NCBI RefSeq assembly: GCF_900455735.1 | Contig: NZ_UAUI01000001.1 | Span: 248,001-312,000, forward strand | Source: Rhodococcus wratislaviensis | GTDB lineage: Bacteria; Actinomycetota; Actinomycetes; Mycobacteriales; Mycobacteriaceae | DNA: 64,000 nucleotides | Reading direction: 5' to 3' | Part shown: positions 40,974 through 49,858 of the stretch, piece after piece | How the letters are laid out: every line of letters begins with the position of its first letter | Numbering within the stretch: position 1 is the first letter of the stretch | Made by a program: the position numbers and the translations under genes | Notes under the pieces: generated by a model | What the model saw: the letters and a program-made list of their open reading frames with translations, nothing else | What the model was told of the DNA's origin: nothing | The model's database searches: none

Positions 40974-42396
40974 TCGTGAGGTGAAGCCCCTGACTGCCAC
41001 TGTCGCGAAGCTGACGGGTGAGGTGGTCCGTGCGGGCGATTCCGGCTACGAGGCGGCGCGGGTCGGCTGGAACCGCCTGTATTCCCGGTACCCCGAGGCC
41101 ATCGTGTTCTGCTGTGACACACAGGACGTGATCAATGCGGTTCGCTGGGCTCGCGAGGAAGGCATCGCCCTGCGTGCCCGCAGCGGCCGCCACAGCCTCG
41201 AAGGCTGGTCGTCGATCGACGGCGGGCTGGTCGTCGACGTCAGTCGGATGAAGAGCATCGTGATCGACGAAACGGCACGCACGGCGACGGTCGGGACGGG
41301 TCTGACGCAGAAGGAGACGGTCGCGGCCCTCGGGCAACGCGGCTTCGTCGTACCGACCGGCTCGGAGGGCGGCGTCGGTCTCGGTGGTGTGATTCTCGGG
41401 GGTGGCTTCGGGCTGCTGACCCGCTGCATGGGCATGGCGTGCGACAACCTGCTCGCCGCGGAGGTCGTGGTGGCCGACGGCTCGCGCTCGGCGAAGATCG
41501 TGGAGGCCACCGAGCACAGCAACTCCGACCTGCTGTGGGCGTGCCGTGGTGGAGGCGGCGGTAACTTCGGGATTGCGACGTCCTACACGTTGAGGCTTCA
41601 CGAGCTCTCGAACGTCACATTCCTCGTCGCGCGGTGGACCGGTCACGGCGACCTGGCCGCCCTGCTTCGCACGTGGCAACGCGACGCTCCGGTCGCCGAC
41701 GAGCGGCTGACCAGCGCGCTCGAGGTGGATTCGAGCGCGGTCGAACTGTCTGCGCTGATGTACGGCGGTTCGCGGCGAGAACTCGAGGACCAGCTGCGCT
41801 CGCTGCTGACGATCGGGAATCCCGACGTGAGCGTGACGGAGGACGCCTGGCCGACCGTGTACGGCGAGGTCGACAGGGGGCCGAACGACGTCGCACTCTG
41901 GAAGTTCTACTCGCAGTTCGTCACCCGCCCCTTCCCTGACGAGGCGATCGATCTGATCGTCCGCCGTATGGGTAAAACGCCCAGTCCGCCGAGCAACTTC
42001 TTCTGCTCGAGCTTCGGTGGGGCTGTGCGGAAGGCGCCGCCCGGCGGATCCGCGTTCCCGCACCGTGACGCGCTGTTCTACTGCGAGCCGGGCGCCGCCT
42101 GGAACGACCCGGCCCTGAACTCGACGGCGCTGGGCTGGGCGACCGACTTCTGGCGCGCACTGCGCCCCTACGGCGACGGCGCCTACGTCAACGTGCCCAA
42201 CGCCGCCGAGTCGGAATGGGAACGTGAGTACTACGGCTCGAACCGCGAGCGGTTGCGCGAGGTCAAGGCCACCTACGACCCGGAGAACGTGTTCAGCTTC
42301 GAGCAGAGCGTGCCCCTGTCACCGGCTGACCCGTCCCGAGTCCTACGCTGGGGCGATGGCGGTCAACCGGAGTCGCAGGGCCAGGGGCGCCCGTAA
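40957..42396 (+). CDS. FAD-linked oxidase of the berberine-bridge type
   Basis: 479 residues from ATG 40957, 17 bases inside the permease gene. FAD_binding_4 domain with RARSGRHSLEGWSSIDGG, where the His is the covalent FAD site; GLGGVILGGGFGLLTRCMGM follows. The position that is a second covalent Cys in bicovalent enzymes reads VPTGSEGGVG, so single covalent linkage is predicted. The C-terminal BBE segment is TYDPENVFSFEQSV. Substrate unknown; coupling to an amino acid permease suggests an amine or amino acid-like compound. Confidence 0.87.
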   Translation: MSSHTDREVKPLTATVAKLTGEVVRAGDSGYEAARVGWNRLYSRYPEAIVFCCDTQDVINAVRWAREEGIALRARSGRHSLEGWSSIDGGLVVDVSRMKSIVIDETARTATVGTGLTQKETVAALGQRGFVVPTGSEGGVGLGGVILGGGFGLLTRCMGMACDNLLAAEVVVADGSRSAKIVEATEHSNSDLLWACRGGGGGNFGIATSYTLRLHELSNVTFLVARWTGHGDLAALLRTWQRDAPVADERLTSALEVDSSAVELSALMYGGSRRELEDQLRSLLTIGNPDVSVTEDAWPTVYGEVDRGPNDVALWKFYSQFVTRPFPDEAIDLIVRRMGKTPSPPSNFFCSSFGGAVRKAPPGGSAFPHRDALFYCEPGAAWNDPALNSTALGWATDFWRALRPYGDGAYVNVPNAAESEWEREYYGSNRERLREVKATYDPENVFSFEQSVPLSPADPSRVLRWGDGGQPESQGQGRP

Positions 42397-42751
42397 ACGC
42401 AAGCGTCGGATGGAGAGTGTCGAGCACGACCTCACCGCCGAGCAGTGGAGTGCGCTGACCGAGGCGTGGGGTGGCTGCGCGTACTGCGGCGCGACCGACA
42501 AGCCGCTGCAACGCGACTGCGTGCAGGCACTGTCCCGCGGCGGGCGTTACACCCTGGACAACATCGCCCCGGCCTGCGGCTCGTGCAACGCCAGTAAATG
42601 CAATGACGAAGTCACCGGCTGGCTGCGGCGCAAGCGACTCGACGAGCGCGCCTTCCTGCTGCGTCACGTCGAGATCAAGACAGCACTCGCGCTGCGATTC
42701 CCCACCCACCCGGACACCGAACTCGAAGCGCCGGAAACCACTGCCCTGTGA
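42356..42751 (+). CDS. HNH endonuclease-type zinc protein
   Basis: 131 residues from ATG 42356, overlapping the oxidase by 41 bases. Basic N-terminus (RSRRARGARKRKRR), then an HNH/McrA-like core: CAYCGATDKPLQRDC, ALSRGGRYTLDNIAPACGSC and NASKCNDE. Two CxxC pairs bind zinc, but the first catalytic position reads D-C rather than D/E-H, so metal-dependent cutting is doubtful or uses another residue. Role next to a permease and oxidase is unexplained. Confidence 0.8.
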   Translation: MAVNRSRRARGARKRKRRMESVEHDLTAEQWSALTEAWGGCAYCGATDKPLQRDCVQALSRGGRYTLDNIAPACGSCNASKCNDEVTGWLRRKRLDERAFLLRHVEIKTALALRFPTHPDTELEAPETTAL

Positions 42752-42763
42752 CGACAGCGCCTG

Positions 42764-43393
42764 CTACTTGGTGCCGAAGAGGCGGTCGCCGGCGTCCCCG
42801 ATGCCGGGCAGAATGTAGCCGTGTTCGTCCAGTTGGCGGTCGACGGCGGCAGTGTAGATCGGGACGTCGGGATGCGCCTTGTGCAGGGCGGCAACGCCTT
42901 CGGGGCAGGTCAGCAGGCACACGAACTTGATGGATTTGGGGCCGCATTCCTTCAGCCGCTCCACCGCCGCCACGGCAGAGTTGCCGGTGGCCAGCATCGG
43001 GTCGATCACCACCACGTCGCGCTCCTGCAGATCGCCGGGCATTTTGAAGTAGTACTCCACGGCTCCGAGGGTTTTGGGGTCGCGGTAGAGACCGATATGG
43101 CCGACGCGCGCGCCCGGCACAATTGTCAGCATGCCGTCCAGGATGCCGGTGCCCGCGCGCAGGATGGAGACGAACACCAGCTTCTTGCCGTCGATGACCT
43201 TGCCGGTCGTGAATTCCAACGGTGTCTCGACGTCGATCTCCTGCATCGGGATGTCGCGAAGGACCTCGTACGTCATCAGCGCGGAGATCTCGTTCGCCAG
43301 TCGACGAAAGCTGTTGGTGGAGGCATCCTTACGGCGCATCATGGTGAGCTTGTGCTGCACCAGTGGGTGGTCGATCACGTGTACCGTGCCCAT
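42764..43393 (-). CDS. upp: Uracil phosphoribosyltransferase
   Basis: 209 residues from ATG 43393. UPRT makes UMP from uracil and PRPP. Landmarks: [37 protein letters not shown], the PRPP loop [20 protein letters not shown] and the uracil-binding [17 protein letters not shown] end. It is the last of three minus-strand genes with URC1 and URC4, corresponding to URC6 of the yeast uracil catabolism pathway, so it feeds degradation rather than only salvage. Confidence 0.94.
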   Translation of the reverse strand: MGTVHVIDHPLVQHKLTMMRRKDASTNSFRRLANEISALMTYEVLRDIPMQEIDVETPLEFTTGKVIDGKKLVFVSILRAGTGILDGMLTIVPGARVGHIGLYRDPKTLGAVEYYFKMPGDLQERDVVVIDPMLATGNSAVAAVERLKECGPKSIKFVCLLTCPEGVAALHKAHPDVPIYTAAVDRQLDEHGYILPGIGDAGDRLFGTK

Positions 43394-43413
43394 GTATTCG
43401 TCCTCGTTTCGTT

Positions 43414-44679
43414 CTAGAAGACCGTGCCGTCGCTGACGACGACCAGCGGCGGCAGCCCGCCGCGCGAGCGCTGTGCCAGCGCACGGCCCGCCGCCCAGGT
43501 GCCGCCTTCCAGGACGCAGGCCAGCGGCATCGCCCGGGAATCCACGCCCAGGCGCGCGCGCACCTGCGGGGCCAGTTCGTCCAGGAGTGCAACCGTCAAC
43601 GCCCGCCACTCGACTACCAATTCGTCGCCGGCCGTCCAGCTTTGCGCAGCCCAGGCCCGATCGTGCAGGCGGAGCACGCCGGTGTCGAGAAGCAGGCCGC
43701 CGTTCCGGTACTCGGGCAGGCCGGTCAGCGCATCCACCCCGACCACCCGAACGCCGGCCCACTGGAAGGGCTCCAGCAACGAATAGCACAGCCACTGCGA
43801 CAGTTTGTGAAACGGCATCCAGCCCTGGGTCAAGCCGGGACCGGCCACCGCGTCATGGCGCCAGCAGTCGCCCAACGGCTCGGCACCGATGGCGTTGCCC
43901 GCAGGCCAGATGCCCGACAGCGACGTCAGGAGCTGCGACAGGATGTCGTGGGCCGCGACCGTCGCCGTGGCCGCACCCTGCGGGGCGACCAGCAGGTCGA
44001 ACAGGCCACCCGGCCTGCCCTGCGAGCCGAACACGTCGGGCCGTGCGCCGAGCACCTCACCCAGCCGTCGCAGGAGCAGCACGCGACCTTCGAGTCCCAC
44101 CAGCGGATTGGACGGGCCGGCCTGGAACACCTCGGCCAGCCGGTTCGCATCCAGGCCGCGCAGTCCGGCCGCATCTACCTGAAGCGGGTGTGCCGCGTCG
44201 CTCGAGAACAGGCCGCCGAGAAACGCGTGCCAGCTCGCGACGCCCAGGCCCTCGGAACGGGCGAAGCTCTGCCCGCTGGCTGCCTCGTCGTAATGCCAGT
44301 CGGGACCGGCGCCTGCATCGAGCAGCACGCTGACCACGGCCAGGTCGATCATGGCGCGAGCGCGGACCGGCGCGTCCAGCGCAGCCAGCCGTGTGTCCAG
44401 CTCGGCCTTGCGGTCTACGCCGCCGGCTTCGAAATGGCGCCAGCGGCTGTGGTACGGGATCTTCAGGTCCGGATAGCGGGCACGCGTGACGTCGGCAACC
44501 TCGGCCGCGGCCGAGTGCAACGCGTCGTCGTCGACGGCGAACCAGAGTGAATCGCCCTCGCGCGCACGGGACAGCAGCTGTCGTGCGCGCTCCCGCACAG
44601 CCGACGTGGTACGCAGAGCCGCGGCCGCACCCTCCGCCCGCCCGGTGTCCAGGTCGGGACGGACGCCGATCACGCTCAT
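43414..44679 (-). CDS. urc4: URC4/DUF1688 uracil catabolism protein
   Basis: 421 residues from ATG 44679. DUF1688/Urc4 family: [46 protein letters not shown]-like [21 protein letters not shown], and [20 protein letters not shown]. Genetic work in Lachancea kluyveri places URC4 in uracil degradation after UMP; the exact reaction is not firmly assigned. It overlaps the upstream URC1 gene by four bases and is 20 bases before upp. Confidence 0.9.
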   Translation of the reverse strand: MSVIGVRPDLDTGRAEGAAAALRTTSAVRERARQLLSRAREGDSLWFAVDDDALHSAAAEVADVTRARYPDLKIPYHSRWRHFEAGGVDRKAELDTRLAALDAPVRARAMIDLAVVSVLLDAGAGPDWHYDEAASGQSFARSEGLGVASWHAFLGGLFSSDAAHPLQVDAAGLRGLDANRLAEVFQAGPSNPLVGLEGRVLLLRRLGEVLGARPDVFGSQGRPGGLFDLLVAPQGAATATVAAHDILSQLLTSLSGIWPAGNAIGAEPLGDCWRHDAVAGPGLTQGWMPFHKLSQWLCYSLLEPFQWAGVRVVGVDALTGLPEYRNGGLLLDTGVLRLHDRAWAAQSWTAGDELVVEWRALTVALLDELAPQVRARLGVDSRAMPLACVLEGGTWAAGRALAQRSRGGLPPLVVVSDGTVF

Positions 44680-45947
44680 CCGTCCAACTCCCGGCCCTTG
44701 ACCTTCGCCAGTTCGTCCGCGTCCGGCACCGCGCCCGGCGTGAAGTAGCCGGCCGCCATCTTGGCGTCGATCTCCACGCGCGCGTCGGCCGGGATCAGAT
44801 CCGCGGGGAGGTCCACCCTCTCCACGACCTCGATACCCGAGCCGGTGATGGCGTCGTACTTCATATTGCTCATCGAGACCAGGCGGTGGATCTTTCTGAC
44901 GCCCAGCCAATGCAGAACGTCGGGCATCATTTCCTGGAAGCGCATGTCCTGCACGCCGGCCACGCATTCGGTGCGGGCGAAGTACTGATCGGCCGTGTCG
45001 CCGCCCACCTGGCGCTTCCGCGCGTTGTAGACCAGGAACTTGGTCACCTCGCCGAGCGCACGGCCCTCCTTGCGGGAGTACGCCACCAAGCCCACACCAC
45101 CGCGCTGCGCACCCTGGATGCACTCCTCGATCGCATGCGTGAGGTACGGGCGGCAGGTACAGATGTCGGAGCCGAACACGTCCGACCCGTTGCATTCGTC
45201 GTGTACCCGTGCGGTCAGCTCCACGCCAGGATCGGCCAGGTCACGCGCGTCGCCGAAGATGTACACGGTCTGACCCCCGATCGGGGGCAGGAACACCTCG
45301 AGGTCCGAGCGCGTCACGAGTTCGGGGTACATGCCGCCGGTCTCCTCGAACAGCACGCGGCGCAGATCCGTCTCGCTGCAGTGAAAGCGCTCCGCCACAC
45401 CCGGCAGGTGCCAGACGGGTTCGATCGCCGCCTTGGTGACCAGCGCAGCACCGCTGGGCAGCAGGAAGCGGCCGTCCGGATGCAGACGACCTTTCTGGAT
45501 AGCCTCCATGACCTCCGGCAGGATCACGTGCGCCTTGGTCACCGCGATGCTGGGGCGGATGTCGTGACCGGCCGCCAGTTCGGCGGCGAAGACCTCGGCT
45601 ACCGTGGCGCCCCACGGGTCCAGGCTCACGATCTTGCCGGGCTCGCTCCACTGCGGATACGGGCCGATGATGTTGGTGGGCGCGGTATTGGTGAGGTCGG
45701 CCTTGTGGTGGCGCGACAGCGCGCCCGACGCCACCGCCAGTGCCCGGTAGATGCTGTACGAGCCGCTGTGCGTTCCGATCACGTTGCGGTGGGCGCGGTT
45801 GGTGGTGGTGCCGACCACCGGCCCGCGCTCGGACGCCGTGGGTGCTCCCCAGTGGATCGGCAGGGCTCCGACACCGCCGCTGTGTGAGGTCAATCGGATG
45901 TGGCCGCCGGCGGACTCGGGGGTGGCGGCGACGGATTCAGCGGACAT
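44676..45947 (-). CDS. urc1: URC1, GTP cyclohydrolase II-like uracil catabolism enzyme
   Basis: 423 residues from ATG 45947, with GGAGG five bases upstream. The C-terminal half is GTP cyclohydrolase II-like: zinc site CNGSDVFGSDICTCRPYL and catalytic-type SRKEGRALGEV (RQEGRGIGL in RibA). The N-terminal ~190 residues are specific to the URC1 family. URC1 is thought to open the pyrimidine ring of UMP to a ribosylurea compound, not to make riboflavin precursors. First gene of the URC1-URC4-upp operon; its leader carries a stable hairpin at 45970. Confidence 0.9.
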   Translation of the reverse strand: MSAESVAATPESAGGHIRLTSHSGGVGALPIHWGAPTASERGPVVGTTTNRAHRNVIGTHSGSYSIYRALAVASGALSRHHKADLTNTAPTNIIGPYPQWSEPGKIVSLDPWGATVAEVFAAELAAGHDIRPSIAVTKAHVILPEVMEAIQKGRLHPDGRFLLPSGAALVTKAAIEPVWHLPGVAERFHCSETDLRRVLFEETGGMYPELVTRSDLEVFLPPIGGQTVYIFGDARDLADPGVELTARVHDECNGSDVFGSDICTCRPYLTHAIEECIQGAQRGGVGLVAYSRKEGRALGEVTKFLVYNARKRQVGGDTADQYFARTECVAGVQDMRFQEMMPDVLHWLGVRKIHRLVSMSNMKYDAITGSGIEVVERVDLPADLIPADARVEIDAKMAAGYFTPGAVPDADELAKVKGRELDG

Positions 45948-45969
45948 GGCGTTCCTCCGTTAAGGAAGG

Positions 45970-45994
45970 CCCGGCGGCACGGCATGCCGCCGGG
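45970..45994 (-). promoter_or_regulatory. Leader hairpin before the URC operon
   Basis: CCCGGCGGCA (45970-45979) and TGCCGCCGGG (45985-45994) pair perfectly over 10 bases with a 5-base loop. On the URC strand it is followed by CCTTCCTTAA and then the GGAGG of URC1. No gene on that strand lies upstream within reach, so it is more likely a leader element or attenuator than another gene's terminator. Confidence 0.5.
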
Positions 45995-46217
45995 ACGTGT
46001 CTCCAGCGCCGGATGCTGCCGACCACCGGAAACCGAAGCATAACCACTCGGCCGCCACAATGTCGTGTGGCGGAGACGGCAACCCGTCCTGGCGATACGG
46101 CAGCACGATGGATCGGGCTCGCGAGGCCCATTCTTCGCAGGTACCGACGGCAGACGCGCGCGACGGGATGGCGCCGACGAGCGGATAGCCGCGAGGCCCT
46201 GGGATAGTGTCGCCGTG

Positions 46218-47603
46218 GTGACGAAGAATCGAGCGCGAGCCGTCGACCTGCGAACCCAGATCGAGGCGGACGATGTCTTCGCGCGTGGCGACGCGTTGCG
46301 GGCCACCGTGCCGTCGAGTGCGCACGAGAGCGCCGCGGCCGGCGCAGGACGGCCGGATGTGCTCGAATTCGTCGAGACCAGCAATCAGGGACGGCTGGCA
46401 AATCTGATCCCGCTGCGAATCGGCCGGATGATCGCCTCCCCGTTCGCCTTCTTCCGCGGCGCCGCCGGCCTGATGGCGGCCGACCTCGCCACCTCGCCGG
46501 TTACCGGATTGACAGCGCAGCTGTGCGGTGACGCCCATGCTGCCAACTTCGGCCTGTATGGGACGCCGGACGGTCAGATCGTCATGGACATCAATGATTT
46601 CGACGAGACAGTCCCCGGCCCGTGGGAATGGGATCTCAAGCGCCTCGCAGCAAGCCTGGTCCTCGCCGGACGCGAGGGCGGTGTGTCCGAAAGCGGCTGC
46701 ATCGAGGCCGCCGAAGACGCCGTCAAATCGTATCGACGCACCATCCGCGATCTCGCCGAACTGCCATTCCTTCAGTCCTGGAATGCGTTGCCGGACAAAT
46801 CGGTGCTCGAGCGGGCAAAGGCCGACGCGCTGCTCGACGACTTCGACAAGGCTGCGCAGAAAGCACGACGTAATACGAGCGAGAAGGTGGCGGAGAAATG
46901 GACCGCCCACCTCGAAGATCACGATACCGGGATCCGCCGACGACGGTTCATCGACGACCCGCCGATCCTCACCCACGTCGATCGCGCCACCGCCGATGCC
47001 GTGACCGATGGTCTGGAACGGTATGTCGAGTCACTGCGCGAGTCTCGCAGGAATCTGATCACCCGATTCGCCGTGTCCGACGTCGCGTTCCGGATCGTCG
47101 GAACCGGCAGCGTGGGTCTGCGCAGCTATATCGCCCTGCTGCACGGTAATCGGGACGAGGTGCTCGTACTTCAACTGAAGCAGGCCCGGCCGTCCGCACT
47201 ATCGGCGTATCTACCTGTCGACGAGCCGAAACACGAGGGCAAGCGGATCGTGCACGGCGCCCGGCTGGTGCAGGCGGAATCAGACATTCTGCTGGGTTGG
47301 ACGACCATCGACGGCCTCCCTTACATCGTGCGGCAGTTCCGAAACCTCAAAGGGGACATCGATCCAACCGGTCTGGAGCAAGACCATCTCGACGACTACG
47401 GCCGGCTCGCCGGCGCCCTGCTCGCGCGTGCACACACCCGCTCGCTCGATCCGCGGGCGCTCGCCGGGTACTTCGCCAGCGACACGGACCTCGACGAGGT
47501 GATCGGACGGTATGCCGTCAGCTACGCCGATCAGACCGAAGCCGACCACGCAACGCTGGTCGCCGCGGTGAAATCGGGGCGGATCGCAGCAGAGCCGGCC
47601 TGA
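46218..47603 (+). CDS. DUF2252 family protein
   Basis: 461 residues from GTG 46218 (GTG 46215 is also possible). DUF2252 signatures: RIGRMIASPFAFFRGAAGLM, LCGDAHAANFGLY, DINDFDETVPGPWEWDLKRL and LLHGNRDEVLVLQLKQARPS. The motifs HxN and DFD recall the kinase-like fold of small-molecule phosphotransferases, but no activity is established. Divergent from the URC operon; a palindromic element follows its stop. Confidence 0.87.
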   Translation: MTKNRARAVDLRTQIEADDVFARGDALRATVPSSAHESAAAGAGRPDVLEFVETSNQGRLANLIPLRIGRMIASPFAFFRGAAGLMAADLATSPVTGLTAQLCGDAHAANFGLYGTPDGQIVMDINDFDETVPGPWEWDLKRLAASLVLAGREGGVSESGCIEAAEDAVKSYRRTIRDLAELPFLQSWNALPDKSVLERAKADALLDDFDKAAQKARRNTSEKVAEKWTAHLEDHDTGIRRRRFIDDPPILTHVDRATADAVTDGLERYVESLRESRRNLITRFAVSDVAFRIVGTGSVGLRSYIALLHGNRDEVLVLQLKQARPSALSAYLPVDEPKHEGKRIVHGARLVQAESDILLGWTTIDGLPYIVRQFRNLKGDIDPTGLEQDHLDDYGRLAGALLARAHTRSLDPRALAGYFASDTDLDEVIGRYAVSYADQTEADHATLVAAVKSGRIAAEPA

Positions 47604-47657
47604 CGCGGCACGGCGGAATTGCCCAGTGCGGAACGTGTAGCCAAGGGGTGGCGAGCC

Positions 47658-47759
47658 GAGAAAGGTCGCCACTCCCCCGAGATACGAGGCGCGGTTGCAC
47701 CTCGTATCCACCCGAGCCGGAATGCCTCGGATGCGTGAGTGTGAGTGGCGACCTCTTTC
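47658..47759. repeat. Nested palindromic element
   Basis: Outer arms GAGAAAGGTCGCCACTC (47658-47674) and GAGTGGCGACCTCTTTC (47743-47759) match at 15 of 17 positions as an inverted repeat. Inside is a perfect hairpin GATACGAGG / CCTCGTATC (47681-47689, 47700-47708) and a smaller one CCGAG / CTCGG (47712-47716, 47726-47730). The unit sits between two convergent genes and encodes no protein. Confidence 0.65.
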
Positions 47760-47853
47760 GTCGCAACCAGAACATACCTCGCTCCCCCGACACGAATTGT
47801 CACCCCTTAGGCCATGGAGCCGGCGGTGCGAGTGAGAGCCTCCGCGCGCGCCG

Positions 47854-48222
47854 CTACAGGCGTTCACCGGGCTCGGCAGCTGCCGACCGCCCGCGCCGCC
47901 AGCTCATCCACCGGACGGACACGGCAAGCACACGCGGTACGACGAGATACACCGCGGTGGGAACGACTACACCGGTGAGCGACAGGGCCCGCAGCCACGT
48001 CGGCCAGGCGGCCGTGATCGGGCCCGACAAGGCCATAACGGTCATGCCCAACGTGACGAGCGGGAATATCGACACCCAGGTGGCGACCACCCGCACGTGG
48101 ATGGACGGAGGCGGCGCCGGCACGAGATCCCGAGCAAGCCGGTTCACCCGTACAGGCCGGTACCTCGTAGTCGTCGGAGCGAGATGTTCCACCACCGCGG
48201 ATGCGAGAACGAGAGATTCCAT
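47854..48222 (-). CDS. Small two- or three-span membrane protein
   Basis: 122 residues from ATG 48222. The N-terminal ~45 residues are soluble and basic; two membrane helices follow (VVATWVSIFPLVTLGMTVMA and ALSLTGVVVPTAVYLVVPRV), then a basic end (RWMSWRRGRSAAAEPGERL). It looks like a DUF2798-type small membrane protein but I am not sure. Divergent from the TetR gene at 48331, with paired operators between, so it is the likely TetR target. Confidence 0.68.
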   Translation of the reverse strand: MESLVLASAVVEHLAPTTTRYRPVRVNRLARDLVPAPPPSIHVRVVATWVSIFPLVTLGMTVMALSGPITAAWPTWLRALSLTGVVVPTAVYLVVPRVLAVSVRWMSWRRGRSAAAEPGERL

Positions 48223-48244
48223 CCTGAGGCAACCCTTCCCAAAA

Positions 48245-48311
48245 CTCCAACTATTCAGTTGCACTTTGACCGTAGAGCCCGAGGCGGCAGATTGCAACCA
48301 AACAGTTGGAG
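48245..48311. promoter_or_regulatory. Paired TetR-type operators
   Basis: CTCCAACTATTCAGTTGCA (48245-48263) and TGCAACCAAACAGTTGGAG (48293-48311) are reverse complements at most positions (consensus TCCAACTnTTnnGTTGCA), 29 bases apart. Each is itself a partial dyad (CAACT...AGTTG). They lie between divergent starts at 48222 and 48331, so one TetR could shut both promoters. Confidence 0.65.
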
Positions 48312-48330
48312 TCTGTCGTAGGATGCAGCC

Positions 48331-48939
48331 GTGGCGTGGGATACCGAACGAACCAAGAAGCTCCTCATCCAGGCCGGAGTTACCGAATTCAGTTCGTTCG
48401 GCCTGGCCGGCGCCCGTGTCGATCGGATCGCCGACACAGCAGGAGTGAACAAAGAGCGCATCTACCAGTACTTCGGCAAGAAGGAGGCGTTCTTCAGCGC
48501 GGTACTCGAACACGAACTGGCAACCACGCTGGCCGCTGTCGAACTCTCCGGTCACGGGGTCCCCGCCATCGCAGACTATGCCGGTCGCCGATTCGACTAC
48601 CAACGCGAGCACCCCACTTTCACGCGGCTGCTGTTCTGGGAAGGACTCGAGCTCGAGGCACCTGTCGCGGAAGCATCACGACAGAAGCACGCTCGAGCGT
48701 TAGTCGCCAGCGCACGGGAAGCGGTCCCCGAACTGTCCGAGAGCGATGCACAGGAACTGCTCATCACTGTCATCACGCTCGTCGACGGATGGGTAGCTCT
48801 CCAGACCGCAGACCGGCTGTTCTCGACACCCCTTCCGCGTGGTCGCGACCGGGACTCGCGCCGACGCGACTTCATCGTCCTGACAGTCGAGGCCGCGACC
48901 CAGGCCGCACTCACCCGAGCCCAGTCGGCCCGGACATAG
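48331..48939 (+). CDS. TetR family transcriptional regulator
   Basis: 202 residues from GTG 48331. N-terminal HTH: KKLLIQAGVTEFSSFGLAGA, RVDRIADTAGVNKERIYQYF, GKKEAFFSAVLEHEL. The C-terminal ligand domain is TetR_C-like, with DGWVALQTADRLFST. Probably represses itself and the divergent small membrane protein through the two operators at 48245-48311. Ligand unknown. Confidence 0.88.
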   Translation: MAWDTERTKKLLIQAGVTEFSSFGLAGARVDRIADTAGVNKERIYQYFGKKEAFFSAVLEHELATTLAAVELSGHGVPAIADYAGRRFDYQREHPTFTRLLFWEGLELEAPVAEASRQKHARALVASAREAVPELSESDAQELLITVITLVDGWVALQTADRLFSTPLPRGRDRDSRRRDFIVLTVEAATQAALTRAQSART

Positions 48940-48976
48940 CCGTCGCGTCATCTCTGCGAGGGTCAGGATCGGCGCT

Positions 48977-49771
48977 TCATGCTCGACGGTCTCGATCACC
49001 ACCCTCGGTGAGTGCACGGGTAATGCTCAGGGCGGTCGTATGCACAGCGGGACCGACTCGTCGGATGTCGACCTTACCGATCCACCCGGACGCGGAGACG
49101 GCCGCCACCGGCGGACCGTCGTCGACGCGAACGGCGCTGGCAACGCATGCGACGCCCGGCGCCGACTCCTCGTGCTCGTAGGCGATGCCGCTCGAAGCGA
49201 TCCGCCGCAACTGCCGCACCAGCGGCCCGGGCGCGGTGATGGTGCGTGGACCGACCCGGACCAAGCCGGCTGCCAGCACGTCGCCGATCACCTGAGGCGA
49301 TGCTCCCGCGAGCAGGGCCTTGCCCACCCCGGTGGCGTGCGCGGGGAGACGACCACCCACGCCGGACGGCAGCCACGGTGCGTCCCGCCCCGGCAGGATC
49401 TCGACGTAGACCACCTCGGCGCCGTCGAGGATCGCCAGATGCACCGTCTGCCGTGTCGCCTCCCGCAGGTCGGCGAGGAACGGCAGCGCCACCTCGCGGA
49501 CCGACCGGCGACGAGAGGCCCGCTCGCCTAGCTCGAACAGCCGAAGGCCCAGCCCCACCTTGACACCCCGGCGTTCGAGAAACCCGACGCCTTCCATCTC
49601 CTTCACCAGCCGCGACACCGTCGCCTTCGGTATCCCGGTCCGCCGGGTCAACTCGTTGACGCCCAGCGCCGTGTCGGTGGGACCGAACGCGGCGAGCAGA
49701 TCCGACATTCGCCGGACCACCGATGTCGGCTCGTCACCCCGTTCCACAGTGTTCCGTTCTACGGGACTCAT
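48977..49771 (-). CDS. IclR family transcriptional regulator
   Basis: 264 residues from ATG 49771. N-terminal winged helix [40 protein letters not shown]; the C-terminal effector domain contains [36 protein letters not shown] and [20 protein letters not shown]. Divergent from the hydratase-dehydrogenase-aldolase operon at 49859 with 87 bases between, so it most likely controls that operon in response to an aromatic acid. Confidence 0.88.
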   Translation of the reverse strand: MSPVERNTVERGDEPTSVVRRMSDLLAAFGPTDTALGVNELTRRTGIPKATVSRLVKEMEGVGFLERRGVKVGLGLRLFELGERASRRRSVREVALPFLADLREATRQTVHLAILDGAEVVYVEILPGRDAPWLPSGVGGRLPAHATGVGKALLAGASPQVIGDVLAAGLVRVGPRTITAPGPLVRQLRRIASSGIAYEHEESAPGVACVASAVRVDDGPPVAAVSASGWIGKVDIRRVGPAVHTTALSITRALTEGGDRDRRA

Positions 49772-49858
49772 TCGTTGAGTATCACCATCCGGCCCGGCAC
49801 AGTACAAGCAACAACGCACCCAACATCCATCTCGAATCAGCACACCGTGAGGTCATCG

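Noticed and set aside
45960-46976. 338-codon minus-strand frame opposite the DUF2252 gene
   Set aside because: Mirror of high-GC third-position bias; the plus-strand DUF2252 motifs are clear.
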